In this document: positions 9,400 to 17,638 of the stretch, piece by piece
How positions within the stretch are numbered: position 1 is the stretch's first letter
How the letters are laid out: each line of letters opens with the position of its first letter
From: Kribbella sp. VKM Ac-2568
GTDB taxonomy: Bacteria > Actinomycetota > Actinomycetes > Propionibacteriales > Kribbellaceae
Length of the DNA stretch: 64,000 nucleotides
Assembly: GCF_004345365.1 (NCBI RefSeq)
Contig: NZ_SLVF01000010.1
Span: forward strand, 62,001-126,000
Direction of reading: 5' to 3'
Program-made: the position numbers and the translations under genes
The notes under the pieces: model-generated
The model's database searches: none
What the model was told of the DNA's origin: nothing
What the model saw: the letters and a program-made list of their open reading frames with translations, nothing else

Positions 9400-9434
9400 A
9401 ACGTCCGCAGAACCGGTGAGGTTCTGCGGACGTT
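9400..9434. terminator. Bidirectional hairpin terminator
   Basis: A perfect 15-bp stem (aacgtccgcagaacc and its complement) with a five-base loop lies between the end of the importer operon and the end of the converging beta-propeller remnant. There is only a weak T content after it on the plus strand. Its position between convergent genes supports termination in both directions. Confidence 0.85.
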
Positions 9435-9438
9435 GGTG

Positions 9439-9805
9439 CTATCCGAAGTCCTGGACGATCTCGGTGCCGAGGGGGAGGGCGAACGCGGTGGTGCGTGGCG
9501 GGGTCCGGTCGAAGGTGTAGGTGGAGAAGGCCGGAGTGGTGACCTGGCAGGTCAGGGTGGTGGTGGAGCAGGTGAGGAGGTCCACCGGGGGAGCGGGGGC
9601 GTCGGCGCGGAGGCCGACGGCGGTGAAGGTGGTGTCGTTCAGCCACTGGCTGAAGATCAGCCGGGGGTGGCCGGGGTGGCGCCGGGCGAGCTTCTGGCCG
9701 GTCGAGACGGAGAACAAGTCCAGGGCGGCCGCGGCCGGGTCGCCTGGCCAGTTGTCGGCCGGCCCTGCCACCAGGTAGTCGGCGCCGGGGGAGAGGTACC
9801 CCTTA
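9439..9805 (-). pseudogene. C-terminal remnant of a beta-propeller-like protein
   Basis: About 120 codons on the minus strand read as the tail of a beta-propeller or WD40-like protein: blade-like segments such as GKGYLSPGADYLVAG, LDLFSVSTGQKLAR and RLIFSQWLNDTTFTAVGL end in EIVQDFG and a stop. There is no start codon or N-terminal domain of its own. At ~9803-9808 the sequence passes without any spacer into a truncated sigma-factor gene in another frame. In SigE-family loci an accessory membrane protein often follows the sigma gene, so this is most simply the tail of that accessory gene after a deletion removed the intervening DNA. The function of the intact protein is unknown. Confidence 0.7.
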
Positions 9806-10172
9806 CCTCGGTCAGGTCCTCGTAGTACCGCAGGACCAGCGCCGCCCGCTGCCGGAGCTCGTGCCACAGCCAGATCCGGGCGGTGGCATCGTGGGATTCC
9901 ATCGGCCTATCCGGTACGTCGTTCCGCGGCCGCTCGGCACGCCAGGCCTTCCGGCGCCACCAGCTGATCGCGATGGTGGTGATCGCCTTCCGGGTGTACG
10001 CCTCGGCGTTGCCCGGATCGCGCAGCCGTCCCCACGCGACGTACGTCTTGGTGAGGCCCTCCTGCACCAGATCCTCCGCCAGCCCCCGCTCACCGGCCAG
10101 CAGATAGGCGTACCGGTACAACGCCCCGTGCCGACTGCTCGCGAACTCCGCGAACCCCGCTCCAGCTGCCAT
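9806..10172 (-). pseudogene. SigE-family RNA polymerase sigma factor, 3'-truncated
   Basis: The minus strand starts MAAGAGFAEFASSRHG after a good ribosome site (GAGGGG) and continues through a normal sigma region 2: ALYRYAYLLAGERGLAEDL, then KAITTIAISWWRRKAW. It reaches AALVLRYYEDLTE, where region 4 should begin, and there the homology stops abruptly. The intact paralogue at 63167-63709 continues from the matching point (VLRYYADLSLEETASVLG...) through the helix-turn-helix that reads the -35 element. Here the frame runs on into the out-of-frame propeller remnant and ends at 9657. The product would bind core polymerase but lack -35 recognition, so it is probably non-functional or dominant-interfering (inference). 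An automated pipeline could mislabel 9657-10172 as an intact sigma factor. Confidence 0.8.
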
Positions 10173-10306
10173 CTGGTCCCCTCGGCTCCACGACGCCCTG
10201 AGGCGTCTCCTGCCCGCCCTGACGCGATCGGGAGCACAAAGGGTTGGGCCGGCCGGACGAAGTCCTGGTCCGGTCGAGTGTCGCAGCTGGGAGGGCCGGA
10301 CGGGCC

Positions 10307-10323
10307 GTTCGACAATGTCGAAC
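10307..10323. promoter_or_regulatory. Palindromic operator candidate upstream of glpF
   Basis: GTTCGACAATGTCGAAC is a perfect palindrome with 7-bp arms and a 3-bp spacer, about 80 bp before the glpF start. Its size and position suit an operator for an IclR-type regulator such as the one at 19268-20026, but no second copy was seen at the other glp genes in the window. The assignment is inference. Confidence 0.45.
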
Positions 10324-10401
10324 GAGCAGCGTTGTGCCTCCTCGCTAACACTCCTACATTCCAGTTCTCCGTGGTCGTCACGGGGTGGAAGGGAGGTCAG
10401 C

Positions 10402-11241
10402 ATGGCAACGACCGAGGTAGTCAAGTCGAGGACCCTTCTGGGGGAGTGTTCGGCCGAGTTCGCCGGAACATTCATCCTGATCCTGTTCGGTGTCGGTGTG
10501 GTCGCCCAAGTGGTGGCCGGCGGGATCGGGAATCACGACTCGATCGCGTGGGCCTGGGGCATCGGAGTGACCATGGGTGTGTACGTGTCGGCCCGCGTCA
10601 GCGGCGCCCACATCAATCCCGCGGTGACGATCGCACTGGCGGCCTTCCGCGGGTTCGCCTGGCGGAAGGTGCTGCCGTACATCGCTGCACAGTTCCTCGG
10701 CGCGTTCGCGGCGGCGATGGTGGTCCGCTGGAACTACTCCGAGGTCCTGCAGAAGTTCGACCCCGGCCTGACCATCAAGAGTCAGGGCGTGTTCTCCACC
10801 CTGCCGGGCAACGGCAACGTGGAACTCGGGGTCGGCATGTGGGGCGGTTTCCTCGACCAGATCATCGGTACCGCGATCCTCATGTTGGTCATCCTGGCCA
10901 TCGTCGACCTCCGCAACACCGCCCCCGCAGCGAACCTCGGCCCGTTCATGATCGGTCTGCTCGTCGTCGGTATCGGGATGGCCTGGGGCACGCTGGCGGG
11001 CTACGCGATCAACCCGGCACGTGACTTCGGCCCGCGGCTCGCGTCCGCACTGACGGGATACGGGGGAGACGCTTTCAAGGACCAGTTCGGGGATCCCTAC
11101 TTCTGGGTCCCGATCGTGGGACCGATCATCGGGGCGCTCATCGGCGCGTTCCTCTACGACCTGCTGGTCGGCCGGAACCTGCCGGTCGGCGACGCGGACG
11201 AGGAGCCGGGCCGGGTCCCCGAGGAGGAGACGACAGCATGA
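10402..11241 (+). CDS. glpF: Glycerol uptake facilitator (aquaglyceroporin)
   Basis: A 279-residue member of the MIP family that lets glycerol cross the membrane by facilitated diffusion. The two half-helix NPA motifs are intact: SGAHINPAVT near residue 70 and GYAINPARDFGPR in the second half; the Asp after the second motif is typical of glycerol-conducting channels. Six membrane helices can be followed. The start ATG follows a GGGAGG ribosome site. It is the first gene of a glpF-glpK-glpD operon, with glpK 39 bp downstream. The hydrophilic Glu-rich C-terminus is variable in the family. Confidence 0.96.
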   Translation: MATTEVVKSRTLLGECSAEFAGTFILILFGVGVVAQVVAGGIGNHDSIAWAWGIGVTMGVYVSARVSGAHINPAVTIALAAFRGFAWRKVLPYIAAQFLGAFAAAMVVRWNYSEVLQKFDPGLTIKSQGVFSTLPGNGNVELGVGMWGGFLDQIIGTAILMLVILAIVDLRNTAPAANLGPFMIGLLVVGIGMAWGTLAGYAINPARDFGPRLASALTGYGGDAFKDQFGDPYFWVPIVGPIIGALIGAFLYDLLVGRNLPVGDADEEPGRVPEEETTA

Positions 11242-11280
11242 TCCACGGGACCACAGCGCAGTGTGAGGAGAGGACTATCC

Positions 11281-12798
11281 ATGGCTGACTTCGTAGGTGC
11301 AGTCGACCAGGGCACCACGAGCACCCGGTTCATGATCTTCGACCATTCCGGCAACGAGGTGGGCATCCACCAGCTGGAGCACGACCAGATCCTGCCGCAG
11401 GCCGGCTGGGTCGAGCACAACCCGGTGGAGATCTGGGAGCGCACCAGTTCGGTGATCCGGACCGCGATGAACGCGAACAACCTGCAGTCGAGCGACCTGG
11501 CGGCGCTCGGCATCACCAACCAGCGCGAGACGGCCGTGGTGTGGAACCGCAAGACGGGGCGGCCCTACTACAACGCGATCGTCTGGCAGGACACCCGGAC
11601 CGACCGGATCGCGTCCGCGCTCGAGCGGGAGGGCAAAGGCGACGTGATCCGGCAGAAGGCCGGCCTGCCGCCCGCGACCTACTTCTCGGCTGGCAAGGTC
11701 CAGTGGATCCTGGAGAACGTCGACGGGGTCCGTGCGGCTGCCGAGGCCGGTGACGCCGTCTTCGGCAACACCGACACCTGGGTGCTGTGGAACCTCACCG
11801 GCGGCACCGAAGGCGGCGTACACATCACCGATGTCACCAACGCCAGCCGCACGATGTTGATGAACCTGGAGACGCTCGACTGGGACGACGAGCTGATCTC
11901 GTTCTTCAACATCCCCCGCCAGATGCTGCCGGAGATCCGGCCGTCGTCCGACCCGAACAAGTACGGCGAGACGCTGGTGAACGGCCCGCTCGGCGGCGTG
12001 GTGCCGCTGACGGGTGACCTCGGGGACCAGCAGGCGGCCACGGTCGGCCAGGTCTGCTTCAACCCGGGCGAGGCCAAGAACACCTACGGCACCGGCAACT
12101 TCATGCTGCTGAACACCGGGACCGAGCTGGTCCGTTCGAAGGCCGGACTGCTCTCCACGATGTGCTACAAGTTCGGCGACGACGCTCCTGTCTACGCGCT
12201 GGAGGGATCGATCGCCGTCACCGGGTCGGCCGTCCAGTGGCTGCGGGACCAGCTCGGCATCATCTCTGGCGCGAGTGAGACCGAGACGCTCGCTCGGCAG
12301 GTCCCGGACAACGGCGGCGTGTACTTCGTGCCGGCGTTCTCCGGGCTGTTCGCGCCGTACTGGCGGTCCGACGCTCGCGGCGCGATCGTCGGGTTGTCGC
12401 GGTTCAACACGAACGCTCACCTGGCCCGCGCAACACTGGAAGCGATCTGCTACCAGAGCAAGGACGTCGCCGACGCGATGGAGAAGGACTCGGGCGTCAA
12501 GCTCGAGGTCCTCAAGGTCGACGGCGGAGTCACGGCGAACGAGCTCTGCATGCAGATGCAGGCAGACATCCTCGGCGTCCCGGTGAGCAAGCCGGTCGTC
12601 GCGGAGACCACCGCGCTCGGCGCGGCGTACGCGGCCGGCCTGGCGGTGGGCTTCTGGAACAACACCGACGAGCTGGTCCAGAACTGGAACGAGGACAAGC
12701 GTTGGAACCCGGAGTGGGACGACGACCAGCGTGCGGCTGGGTACAAGGGCTGGGAGAAGGCCGTCCAGCGCACGCTCGACTGGGTGGACGTCGACTGA
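11281..12798 (+). CDS. glpK: Glycerol kinase (operon copy)
   Basis: A 505-residue FGGY-family kinase that phosphorylates glycerol to glycerol-3-phosphate with ATP. The N-terminal phosphate-binding loop reads GAVDQGTTSTRF. The substrate region ITNQRETAVVWNRKTGRP, the WQDTRTDR motif and the C-terminal KVDGGVTANELCMQMQAD motif are intact, and the length is standard. It lies between glpF and glpD, so it probably serves glycerol catabolism directly. A second, diverged glycerol kinase is encoded at 17639-19162 on the other strand. Confidence 0.96.
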   Translation: MADFVGAVDQGTTSTRFMIFDHSGNEVGIHQLEHDQILPQAGWVEHNPVEIWERTSSVIRTAMNANNLQSSDLAALGITNQRETAVVWNRKTGRPYYNAIVWQDTRTDRIASALEREGKGDVIRQKAGLPPATYFSAGKVQWILENVDGVRAAAEAGDAVFGNTDTWVLWNLTGGTEGGVHITDVTNASRTMLMNLETLDWDDELISFFNIPRQMLPEIRPSSDPNKYGETLVNGPLGGVVPLTGDLGDQQAATVGQVCFNPGEAKNTYGTGNFMLLNTGTELVRSKAGLLSTMCYKFGDDAPVYALEGSIAVTGSAVQWLRDQLGIISGASETETLARQVPDNGGVYFVPAFSGLFAPYWRSDARGAIVGLSRFNTNAHLARATLEAICYQSKDVADAMEKDSGVKLEVLKVDGGVTANELCMQMQADILGVPVSKPVVAETTALGAAYAAGLAVGFWNNTDELVQNWNEDKRWNPEWDDDQRAAGYKGWEKAVQRTLDWVDVD

Positions 12799-12872
12799 CG
12801 CCGGCCCAGGCCAAGCGATAACACAGAGTAACAATAGGCAACAAGAAGTAAGACGAGGGAAGGAACAGCACA

Positions 12873-14585
12873 GTGGGCGCAGTGGCACTGTCACCGCAGG
12901 CGAGGACCGAGGCCATCGAGGCGATGGCGGACGGCCGGGAGCTCGACGTCCTGGTGGTCGGTGGCGGGGTGGTCGGCAGCGGGTCTGCACTCGACGCCGC
13001 AACTCGGGGCCTGACCACCGGGCTGCTGGAGGCTCGCGACTTCGCGAGCGGCACCTCCAGCCGGTCGAGCAAGTTGGTGCACGGTGGCCTGCGCTACCTG
13101 GAGATGCTGGACTTCCGGCTGGTGCACGAGGCGCTGCAGGAGCGCGGTCTGCTCCTGCAGCGCCTGGCACCGCACCTGGTCAAGCCGGTGCCGTTCCTCT
13201 ACCCCCTGCAGCACCGGTGGTGGGAGCGGTTCTACGCCGGCGCCGGCGTCGCGCTGTACGACGCGATGGCCTTCAGCTCGGGCCACGGCGGCGGCATGCC
13301 CATCCACAAACACCTGACCCGCCGCGGAGCGATGCGGCTGGCCCCGAGCCTCAAGAAGTCCGCCCTGGTCGGAGCACTGCAGTACTACGACGCCCAGGTC
13401 GACGACGCCCGCCACACGATGGAACTCGCCCGTACTGCGGCGTCGTACGGCGCGCACGTCGCGAACCGGGTCAAGGTGACCGGATTCCTGCGCCAGGGTG
13501 AGCGGGTCACCGGGGTGCAGGCGAAGGACCTGGAGAGCGGGCGCGAGTTCGAAGTACGGGCCAAGCAGGTCGTCAACGCGACCGGGGTCTGGACCGACGA
13601 CACCCAGGGGATGGTCGGCGAGCGCGGGCAGTACCACGTGCGTGCCAGCAAGGGCATCCACCTGGTCGTGCCGAAGGACCGGATCCAGTCCAGCACGGGG
13701 ATGATCCTGCGGACCGAGAAGTCCGTGCTGTTCATCATCCCGTGGGGCCGGCACTGGCTGATCGGCACCACCGACACCGACTGGAACCTAGACAAGGCGC
13801 ACCCGGCCGCGACCAGTAAGGACATCGAGTACCTGCTCGACCACGTGAACGCCGTGCTCACCACCCCGCTGACCCGCGAGGACGTGGAGGGTGTGTACGC
13901 CGGGCTCCGGCCGTTGCTGGCGGGGGAGTCGGAGAGCACGTCGAAGCTGTCCCGCGAGCACGTCGTCGCGCACGCGGCCCCCGGTCTGGTGGTTGTTGCC
14001 GGCGGCAAGTACACGACGTACCGGGTGATGGCCAAGGACGCGATCGACGCGGCCGCGAACGCGCTGGACGGGCGGGTGCCGAAGTCCGTCACCAAGAACA
14101 CCCCGCTGGTCGGCGCCGACGGGTACCACGCGATGTGGAACCAGCGGCACCTGATCGCGCAGCGCTCCGGGCTGCACGTGGCCCGGATCGAGCACCTGCT
14201 CAACCGGTACGGCGCGCTGATCGACGAGGTGCTCGCCCTGGTCGAGGCGGACCCGTCGCTGGGGGAGCAGTTGCCCGGCACGCAGGACTACCTCAAGGCG
14301 GAGATCGTGTACGGCGCCACGAACGAGGGCGCCCGGCACCTGGACGACGTACTGGCCCGGCGTACCCGGATCTCGATCGAGGCCTGGGACCGCGGAGTCG
14401 AGGCGGCGGGGGCGGCGGCACGCCTGCTGGCGCCGGTGCTCGGCTGGGACGAGGAGACGATCGAGCGCGAGGTCTCCTTCTACCAGCAGCGAGTCCAGTC
14501 CGAACGCGACTCCCAGGAACAACCCGACGACGAGTCGGCCGACAAGGTCCGCCTGGGCGCCCCAGACATCGTCTCGCCCGCCTGA
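12873..14585 (+). CDS. glpD: Aerobic glycerol-3-phosphate dehydrogenase
   Basis: A 570-residue FAD enzyme that oxidises glycerol-3-phosphate to dihydroxyacetone phosphate and passes electrons to the quinone pool. The dinucleotide-binding motif is LVVGGGVVGSG near residue 30. The family motifs SSRSSKLVHGGLRYLE and IIPWGRHWLIGTTDTDW and the C-terminal GlpD helical domain are present. It starts with GTG after GAGGGAAGGA. It is the last gene of the glp operon. Directly after it begins the non-coding repeat island A, with no classical terminator seen. Confidence 0.95.
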   Translation: MGAVALSPQARTEAIEAMADGRELDVLVVGGGVVGSGSALDAATRGLTTGLLEARDFASGTSSRSSKLVHGGLRYLEMLDFRLVHEALQERGLLLQRLAPHLVKPVPFLYPLQHRWWERFYAGAGVALYDAMAFSSGHGGGMPIHKHLTRRGAMRLAPSLKKSALVGALQYYDAQVDDARHTMELARTAASYGAHVANRVKVTGFLRQGERVTGVQAKDLESGREFEVRAKQVVNATGVWTDDTQGMVGERGQYHVRASKGIHLVVPKDRIQSSTGMILRTEKSVLFIIPWGRHWLIGTTDTDWNLDKAHPAATSKDIEYLLDHVNAVLTTPLTREDVEGVYAGLRPLLAGESESTSKLSREHVVAHAAPGLVVVAGGKYTTYRVMAKDAIDAAANALDGRVPKSVTKNTPLVGADGYHAMWNQRHLIAQRSGLHVARIEHLLNRYGALIDEVLALVEADPSLGEQLPGTQDYLKAEIVYGATNEGARHLDDVLARRTRISIEAWDRGVEAAGAAARLLAPVLGWDEETIEREVSFYQQRVQSERDSQEQPDDESADKVRLGAPDIVSPA

Positions 14586-14802
14586 GTACGGCGCCGCGTC
14601 TCACCGGCCTGAGTACGGCGCCGCCTTCCCGCGCGGCGAGGTGTCCGGCCGTCGGAGCCAGGCGGGCATGCTCCTAGCAACCGCTGAGCCGAGCACCCAC
14701 CCCGGCCGCCAACTACCCCAGTGCCCGAGGCAACCTGCCGCCGGCTCGACCCCTGCCTCGTGGTGCGCGTGCCGGTGTTGCGCTGGGGATGCTGGGCGGG
14801 GT

Positions 14803-14877
14803 GGTTCCGCCGGGCATGGGTGCGGGTTGTTCCGCCGGGCATGGGTGCGGGTGGTTCGCCCGGCAACGGATGCGGGT
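14803..14877 (+). repeat. Three 25-bp tandem repeats (island A)
   Basis: Units begin at 14803, 14828 and 14853, each close to ggttccgccgggcatgggtg followed by cgggt; the third differs at a few positions. Similar ~25-bp repeats precede the structured element in island B. Confidence 0.85.
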
Positions 14878-14891
14878 GGTTGGCGGTCTCC

Positions 14892-15008
14892 GCTGCGTGA
14901 TGGTGCTAGTCGTGCTGGTGTGCGTCAAGAGCGCCTTTGGCGTCCCTTCGGGATCGAAACAAGTTTCAACTCTTGACCCACCCCATCCCGACCAGGGAAG
15001 GACGCAGC
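14892..15008 (+). repeat. Structured repeat element, copy A
   Basis: A 117-bp element bounded by GCTGCGT and ACGCAGC. The arms (about 39 bases each) are complementary over much of their length, including GTCAAGAG/CTCTTGAC near the inner end. The apex holds CGTCCCTTCGGGATC and the hairpin GAAAC-AA-GTTTC. Three more copies occur at 23606-23719, 29452-29571 and 30082-30198 (minus), and differences between copies tend to keep pairing. It could be a structured RNA, a miniature mobile element or a protein-binding site; the sequence does not decide between them. Confidence 0.85.
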
Positions 15009-15032
15009 TACGCGGATCCCGCGGAGGAGTCT

Positions 15033-15140
15033 GAGCCGCATCGGGGTGGTGCTTTCGGGGTGGGGTGTACCGGGCGACGGAGGTTTGAGCCGGTCCGGGG
15101 TGGTGTTTTCGGGGGTGGGTGTACGGACCGACAGGTAGTA
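15033..15140 (+). repeat. Two 54-bp tandem repeats (island A)
   Basis: Units start at 15033 and 15087; both begin GAGCCG and share the core cggggtggtg-tttcggg-tggg before diverging near the end. The same pair occurs at 29596-29703 in island B. Confidence 0.8.
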
Positions 15141-15514
15141 CTGGGGGTGGTCGCGGAGGTTGCAGGCGTGGGGTGCCTGCCGGGGTGGTGTGTGCGGCGA
15201 CTACTTCCTGTTCTTCGGTACGCCGGCGGGCCCCGGGGGTGGGTTTCCGCTGCGGTGGGTGGTGGTTGTGCCGATTCGGGGGCTGGTGCTGACGGGTTGT
15301 TCGACCGCTGGCGGGTTGTTCGTCCACTGGCATGTTGTTAGCCGGCTGGCCGGTTGTTCGGCCACCTGTGGCTATTTGCGGGTCCGCTGGCGGGTCGTTC
15401 GCCGGCTGGCGGCTTGTAAGGCGCCAGTGGCCGAGCAGCCCGTCATCGGGAGGCCGATCGCCGGGCTGGGCACGAACGGCGTGCGGTGGTGGGGACCGCG
15501 GAGGGCGGTGGGTT

Positions 15515-15608
15515 GTCGGGACCGGGGACACAGTGTCGGGACCTGGGGGACAGGTCAGGTCGTGTCCGAGGTCCCGACTTGGTGTCCGAGGGCCCTCCTT
15601 GTGCACCA
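15515..15608 (+). repeat. Second hairpin module in island A
   Basis: Begins gtcgggaccggggaca and contains ggtcccgacttggtgtccga, so the GTCGGGACC/GGTCCCGAC arms can pair, and ends near ttgtgcacc. A matching but shorter module lies in island C on the minus strand (23926-23996). Confidence 0.6.
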
Positions 15609-15709
15609 GATGAGCGTCTTTGAGCGGGCCGGGGCGGTTTGGGGCTGCGGGGCAGCCGGGTGACCTTCGCTGGGTTGTTGTACTTTCAACCACTAGTACT
15701 CTGGCGAGT

Positions 15710-16522
15710 ATGACGATGGCTGAGCGGGTGGAGCGTCTCGAGGCCGAGTTGATCTTCCGGTTGTCGGGGCTGAACGAGCGGGTGCGGGACCGGATGGGGA
15801 TCACCGCCGAGCGGATCGGCGGCGGCATCGCGGTGTCGATGTTGAACGATCCGTCCGGGTTCTGGTCGAAGGCGCAGGGCTTCGGGTTCACCGAGCTGGT
15901 GACCAAGGGCCTGATCGGTGAGGTGCTGGACTTCTACCGGGCGGCGGGCACACCGGTGGCGAACTTCCATCTTGCCCCAGAGGTGCTGCCGGCGAACTGG
16001 GCCGAGATCTGCGAGGTGCAGGGCTTGGTGGAGGGACAGCCGACGGTGCACAAACTGGTGCGCGACGCGCGGCCGGTGCAGCAGGTCGAGACCTCTCTGC
16101 GGGTCGGCCCGATCGGGCCGGAGGACGGGGAAGCCTGGGCCGCGGTCCAGGTCGAGGCCTTCCAGATGCCGGACCCGGACGGCCGGATGGTGGAGATGCT
16201 TGCCTCGGTCAACGACCTCCCGGGCCTCACCGGTTACGCCGCCTGGGACGGCGACAAACTCGTCGCCACCGGCGCCCTGTACGTCGACGGTGAACTGGGC
16301 GAGTTCGTCAGCGCCGCGACCTTGCCGGAGTACCGCGGGCGCGGCGCGCAGTCGGCCTTGCTCGCCCGCCGCGTGCAGGACGCCCTCGCCGCCGGCTGCA
16401 CCACCCTCGCAGTCGAGGTCGTGAAACCCGCACCGGGCGAGGCCAACCCGTCGCTGAACAACGTCCGCCGCGCCGGCTTCGAAATCGCATACGACCGCCC
16501 CGTCTGGACCTGGAAGGGTTAA
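15710..16522 (+). CDS. GNAT-family N-acetyltransferase, tandem paralogue 1
   Basis: A 270-residue protein with a C-terminal GNAT acetyltransferase fold: the acetyl-CoA pyrophosphate-binding loop is YRGRGAQSALLARR at about residue 205, and the late Asn motif NPSLNNVRRAGFEIAYDRPVW marks the end of the fold (given as NPSLNNVRRAGFE and IAYDRPVW). The N-terminal half (LNDPSGFWSKAQGFGF, VTKGLIGEVLDFYR) is shared with the next gene, so both belong to one family. The substrate is unknown. The ATG at 15710 was chosen; a second ATG lies two codons later. The gene directly follows repeat island A. Confidence 0.85.
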   Translation: MTMAERVERLEAELIFRLSGLNERVRDRMGITAERIGGGIAVSMLNDPSGFWSKAQGFGFTELVTKGLIGEVLDFYRAAGTPVANFHLAPEVLPANWAEICEVQGLVEGQPTVHKLVRDARPVQQVETSLRVGPIGPEDGEAWAAVQVEAFQMPDPDGRMVEMLASVNDLPGLTGYAAWDGDKLVATGALYVDGELGEFVSAATLPEYRGRGAQSALLARRVQDALAAGCTTLAVEVVKPAPGEANPSLNNVRRAGFEIAYDRPVWTWKG

Positions 16523-16816
16523 CACCTGGTCCGTTGGGTCTGCTTGATAAGGCCACAGAGAACAAGTGCTGTTAAGTGGTCAGGTGGATTTGAGCAGCCT
16601 CGCGTGGCGCCGTGCGGACCCCATCGTTCATGACCTCAGGCGGAGTAGTGCTGTCCCAGTGGGCCTTCTTGGTCGGGGGAACGTTGGATGTTCAGGTGGC
16701 AGCCGTGCAGTGGTCGTTGTTACGGCGGTCTTTCGGGTGGTTGGAGTTCACTTGTTTGTTCACACTGGCGGCCTAGAGTCGAGGATGTAGTTCACCCCTG
16801 TTTAGGAGGATGTTCG

Positions 16817-17632
16817 ATGTCGTGGGACCGGATCGCTGAGCTGCTTGAGCTTGCTGAGGCTGAGGCGGTTTGGGGGTACGAGAACGCGGCGCCTCCCTCG
16901 GCGGTGAAGTTGCTGGGGCTCGCGTCGAAGCGGCTTGGCGGTGGGGTGGTGCTGGCGGCGCGCAACGACGTGACGAACTACTGGAGCAAGGCGCTCGGTT
17001 TCGGCTTCGAGAGCCCAGTCACGGCTGACCTCGTCGCGGAGATCACCGGTTTCTACCGCGAGCAGGGGGCACCTTTCGCGACTCTGCAGTTCGCGCCGTC
17101 GGTGCTACCACCGGACTGGGACGCCATCCGCGAGAAGGAGGGCCTCACCGAGGGTGGCACCTGGATGAAGGTCGCCCGGCTGGCGGGTCTGGTGCAGTCG
17201 CCCGAGACGGAGCTGCGAATCGCCGAGGTGGGTGCCGCCGATGCCGAGCAGTGGGCGTCGGTGCTGGTGCGCGGCTTCGGGATGCCCGAGGAAGGTATCG
17301 CCGAGATGGCGGCCGGAGTGGTCGGGCGGCCCGGCTGGACGGCGTACGGGGCCTGGGACGGCGACGAGCTGGTGGCCGCCGCATCCCTGCTGATCACCGG
17401 TCAGGTAGCGGAGTTCCCGGGTGCCTCGACGTTGCCGGGTCATCGCGGCAGAGGCGCGCAGTCGGCGCTGCTCGCGGTCCGCGCTCGGCAGGCTGCCGCG
17501 GTCGGCGCGAAATGGCTGAGCGCCGAGACAGGCAAGCCGGAGGTCGAAGGCGCCAACGCATCCCTGAACAACATGCTCCGCACCGGCTTCGAGATCCGCT
17601 ACGAACGCCAGAACTGGATCTGGCGCCCCTGA
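16817..17632 (+). CDS. GNAT-family N-acetyltransferase, tandem paralogue 2
   Basis: A 271-residue protein of the same type as its upstream neighbour, with aligned blocks such as NYWSKALGFGFESPVT, FREL-type helix residues and the acetyl-CoA loop HRGRGAQSALLAVRARQAA. It ends NASLNNMLRTGFEIRYERQNW (split as NASLNNMLRTGFE and IRYERQNW). The start ATG at 16817 follows an excellent AGGAGGA ribosome site. The ~290 bp between the two paralogues hold no gene I can support. The pair probably arose by tandem duplication followed by strong divergence. The gene ends six bases from the convergent glycerol kinase gene. The substrate is unknown. Confidence 0.87.
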   Translation: MSWDRIAELLELAEAEAVWGYENAAPPSAVKLLGLASKRLGGGVVLAARNDVTNYWSKALGFGFESPVTADLVAEITGFYREQGAPFATLQFAPSVLPPDWDAIREKEGLTEGGTWMKVARLAGLVQSPETELRIAEVGAADAEQWASVLVRGFGMPEEGIAEMAAGVVGRPGWTAYGAWDGDELVAAASLLITGQVAEFPGASTLPGHRGRGAQSALLAVRARQAAAVGAKWLSAETGKPEVEGANASLNNMLRTGFEIRYERQNWIWRP

Positions 17633-17638
17633 TCCGGG

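Larger units (their letters stand above)
14586..15709. other. Intergenic repeat island A
   Basis: This 1.1-kb stretch between glpD and a GNAT gene contains no gene I can support. In order it holds three 25-bp tandem repeats, a ~117-bp structured element, two 54-bp tandem repeats, a run of short GGCTGGC-GGTTGTTCG-type repeats (15290-15420) and a second hairpin module (15515-15608). The segment ~14872-15243 is nearly identical to ~29432-29806 in island B. Several long frames are open in it, but they overlap on both strands and look like by-products of GC content. Base composition is unusually G-rich on the plus strand compared with flanking genes. Confidence 0.75.

Noticed and set aside
9657..10172. 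Intact sigma-factor gene
   Set aside because: Homology stops at the start of region 4 and the rest is out-of-frame propeller sequence.
14803..14877. CRISPR array
   Set aside because: The 25-bp units are contiguous with no spacers, and no cas genes are present.
14713..15906. Long open frame (397 codons) on the minus strand across island A, with partly similar frames in islands B, C and D
   Set aside because: Similar open frames occur on both strands of the same DNA, they run through tandem repeats, and copies A and B differ by single-base indels. The shared peptide (LPWSGW...SR..TC.DPEGT) is better explained by the conserved structured element. Copy lengths 114, 117, 117 and 120 are all multiples of three, so coding is not fully excluded.
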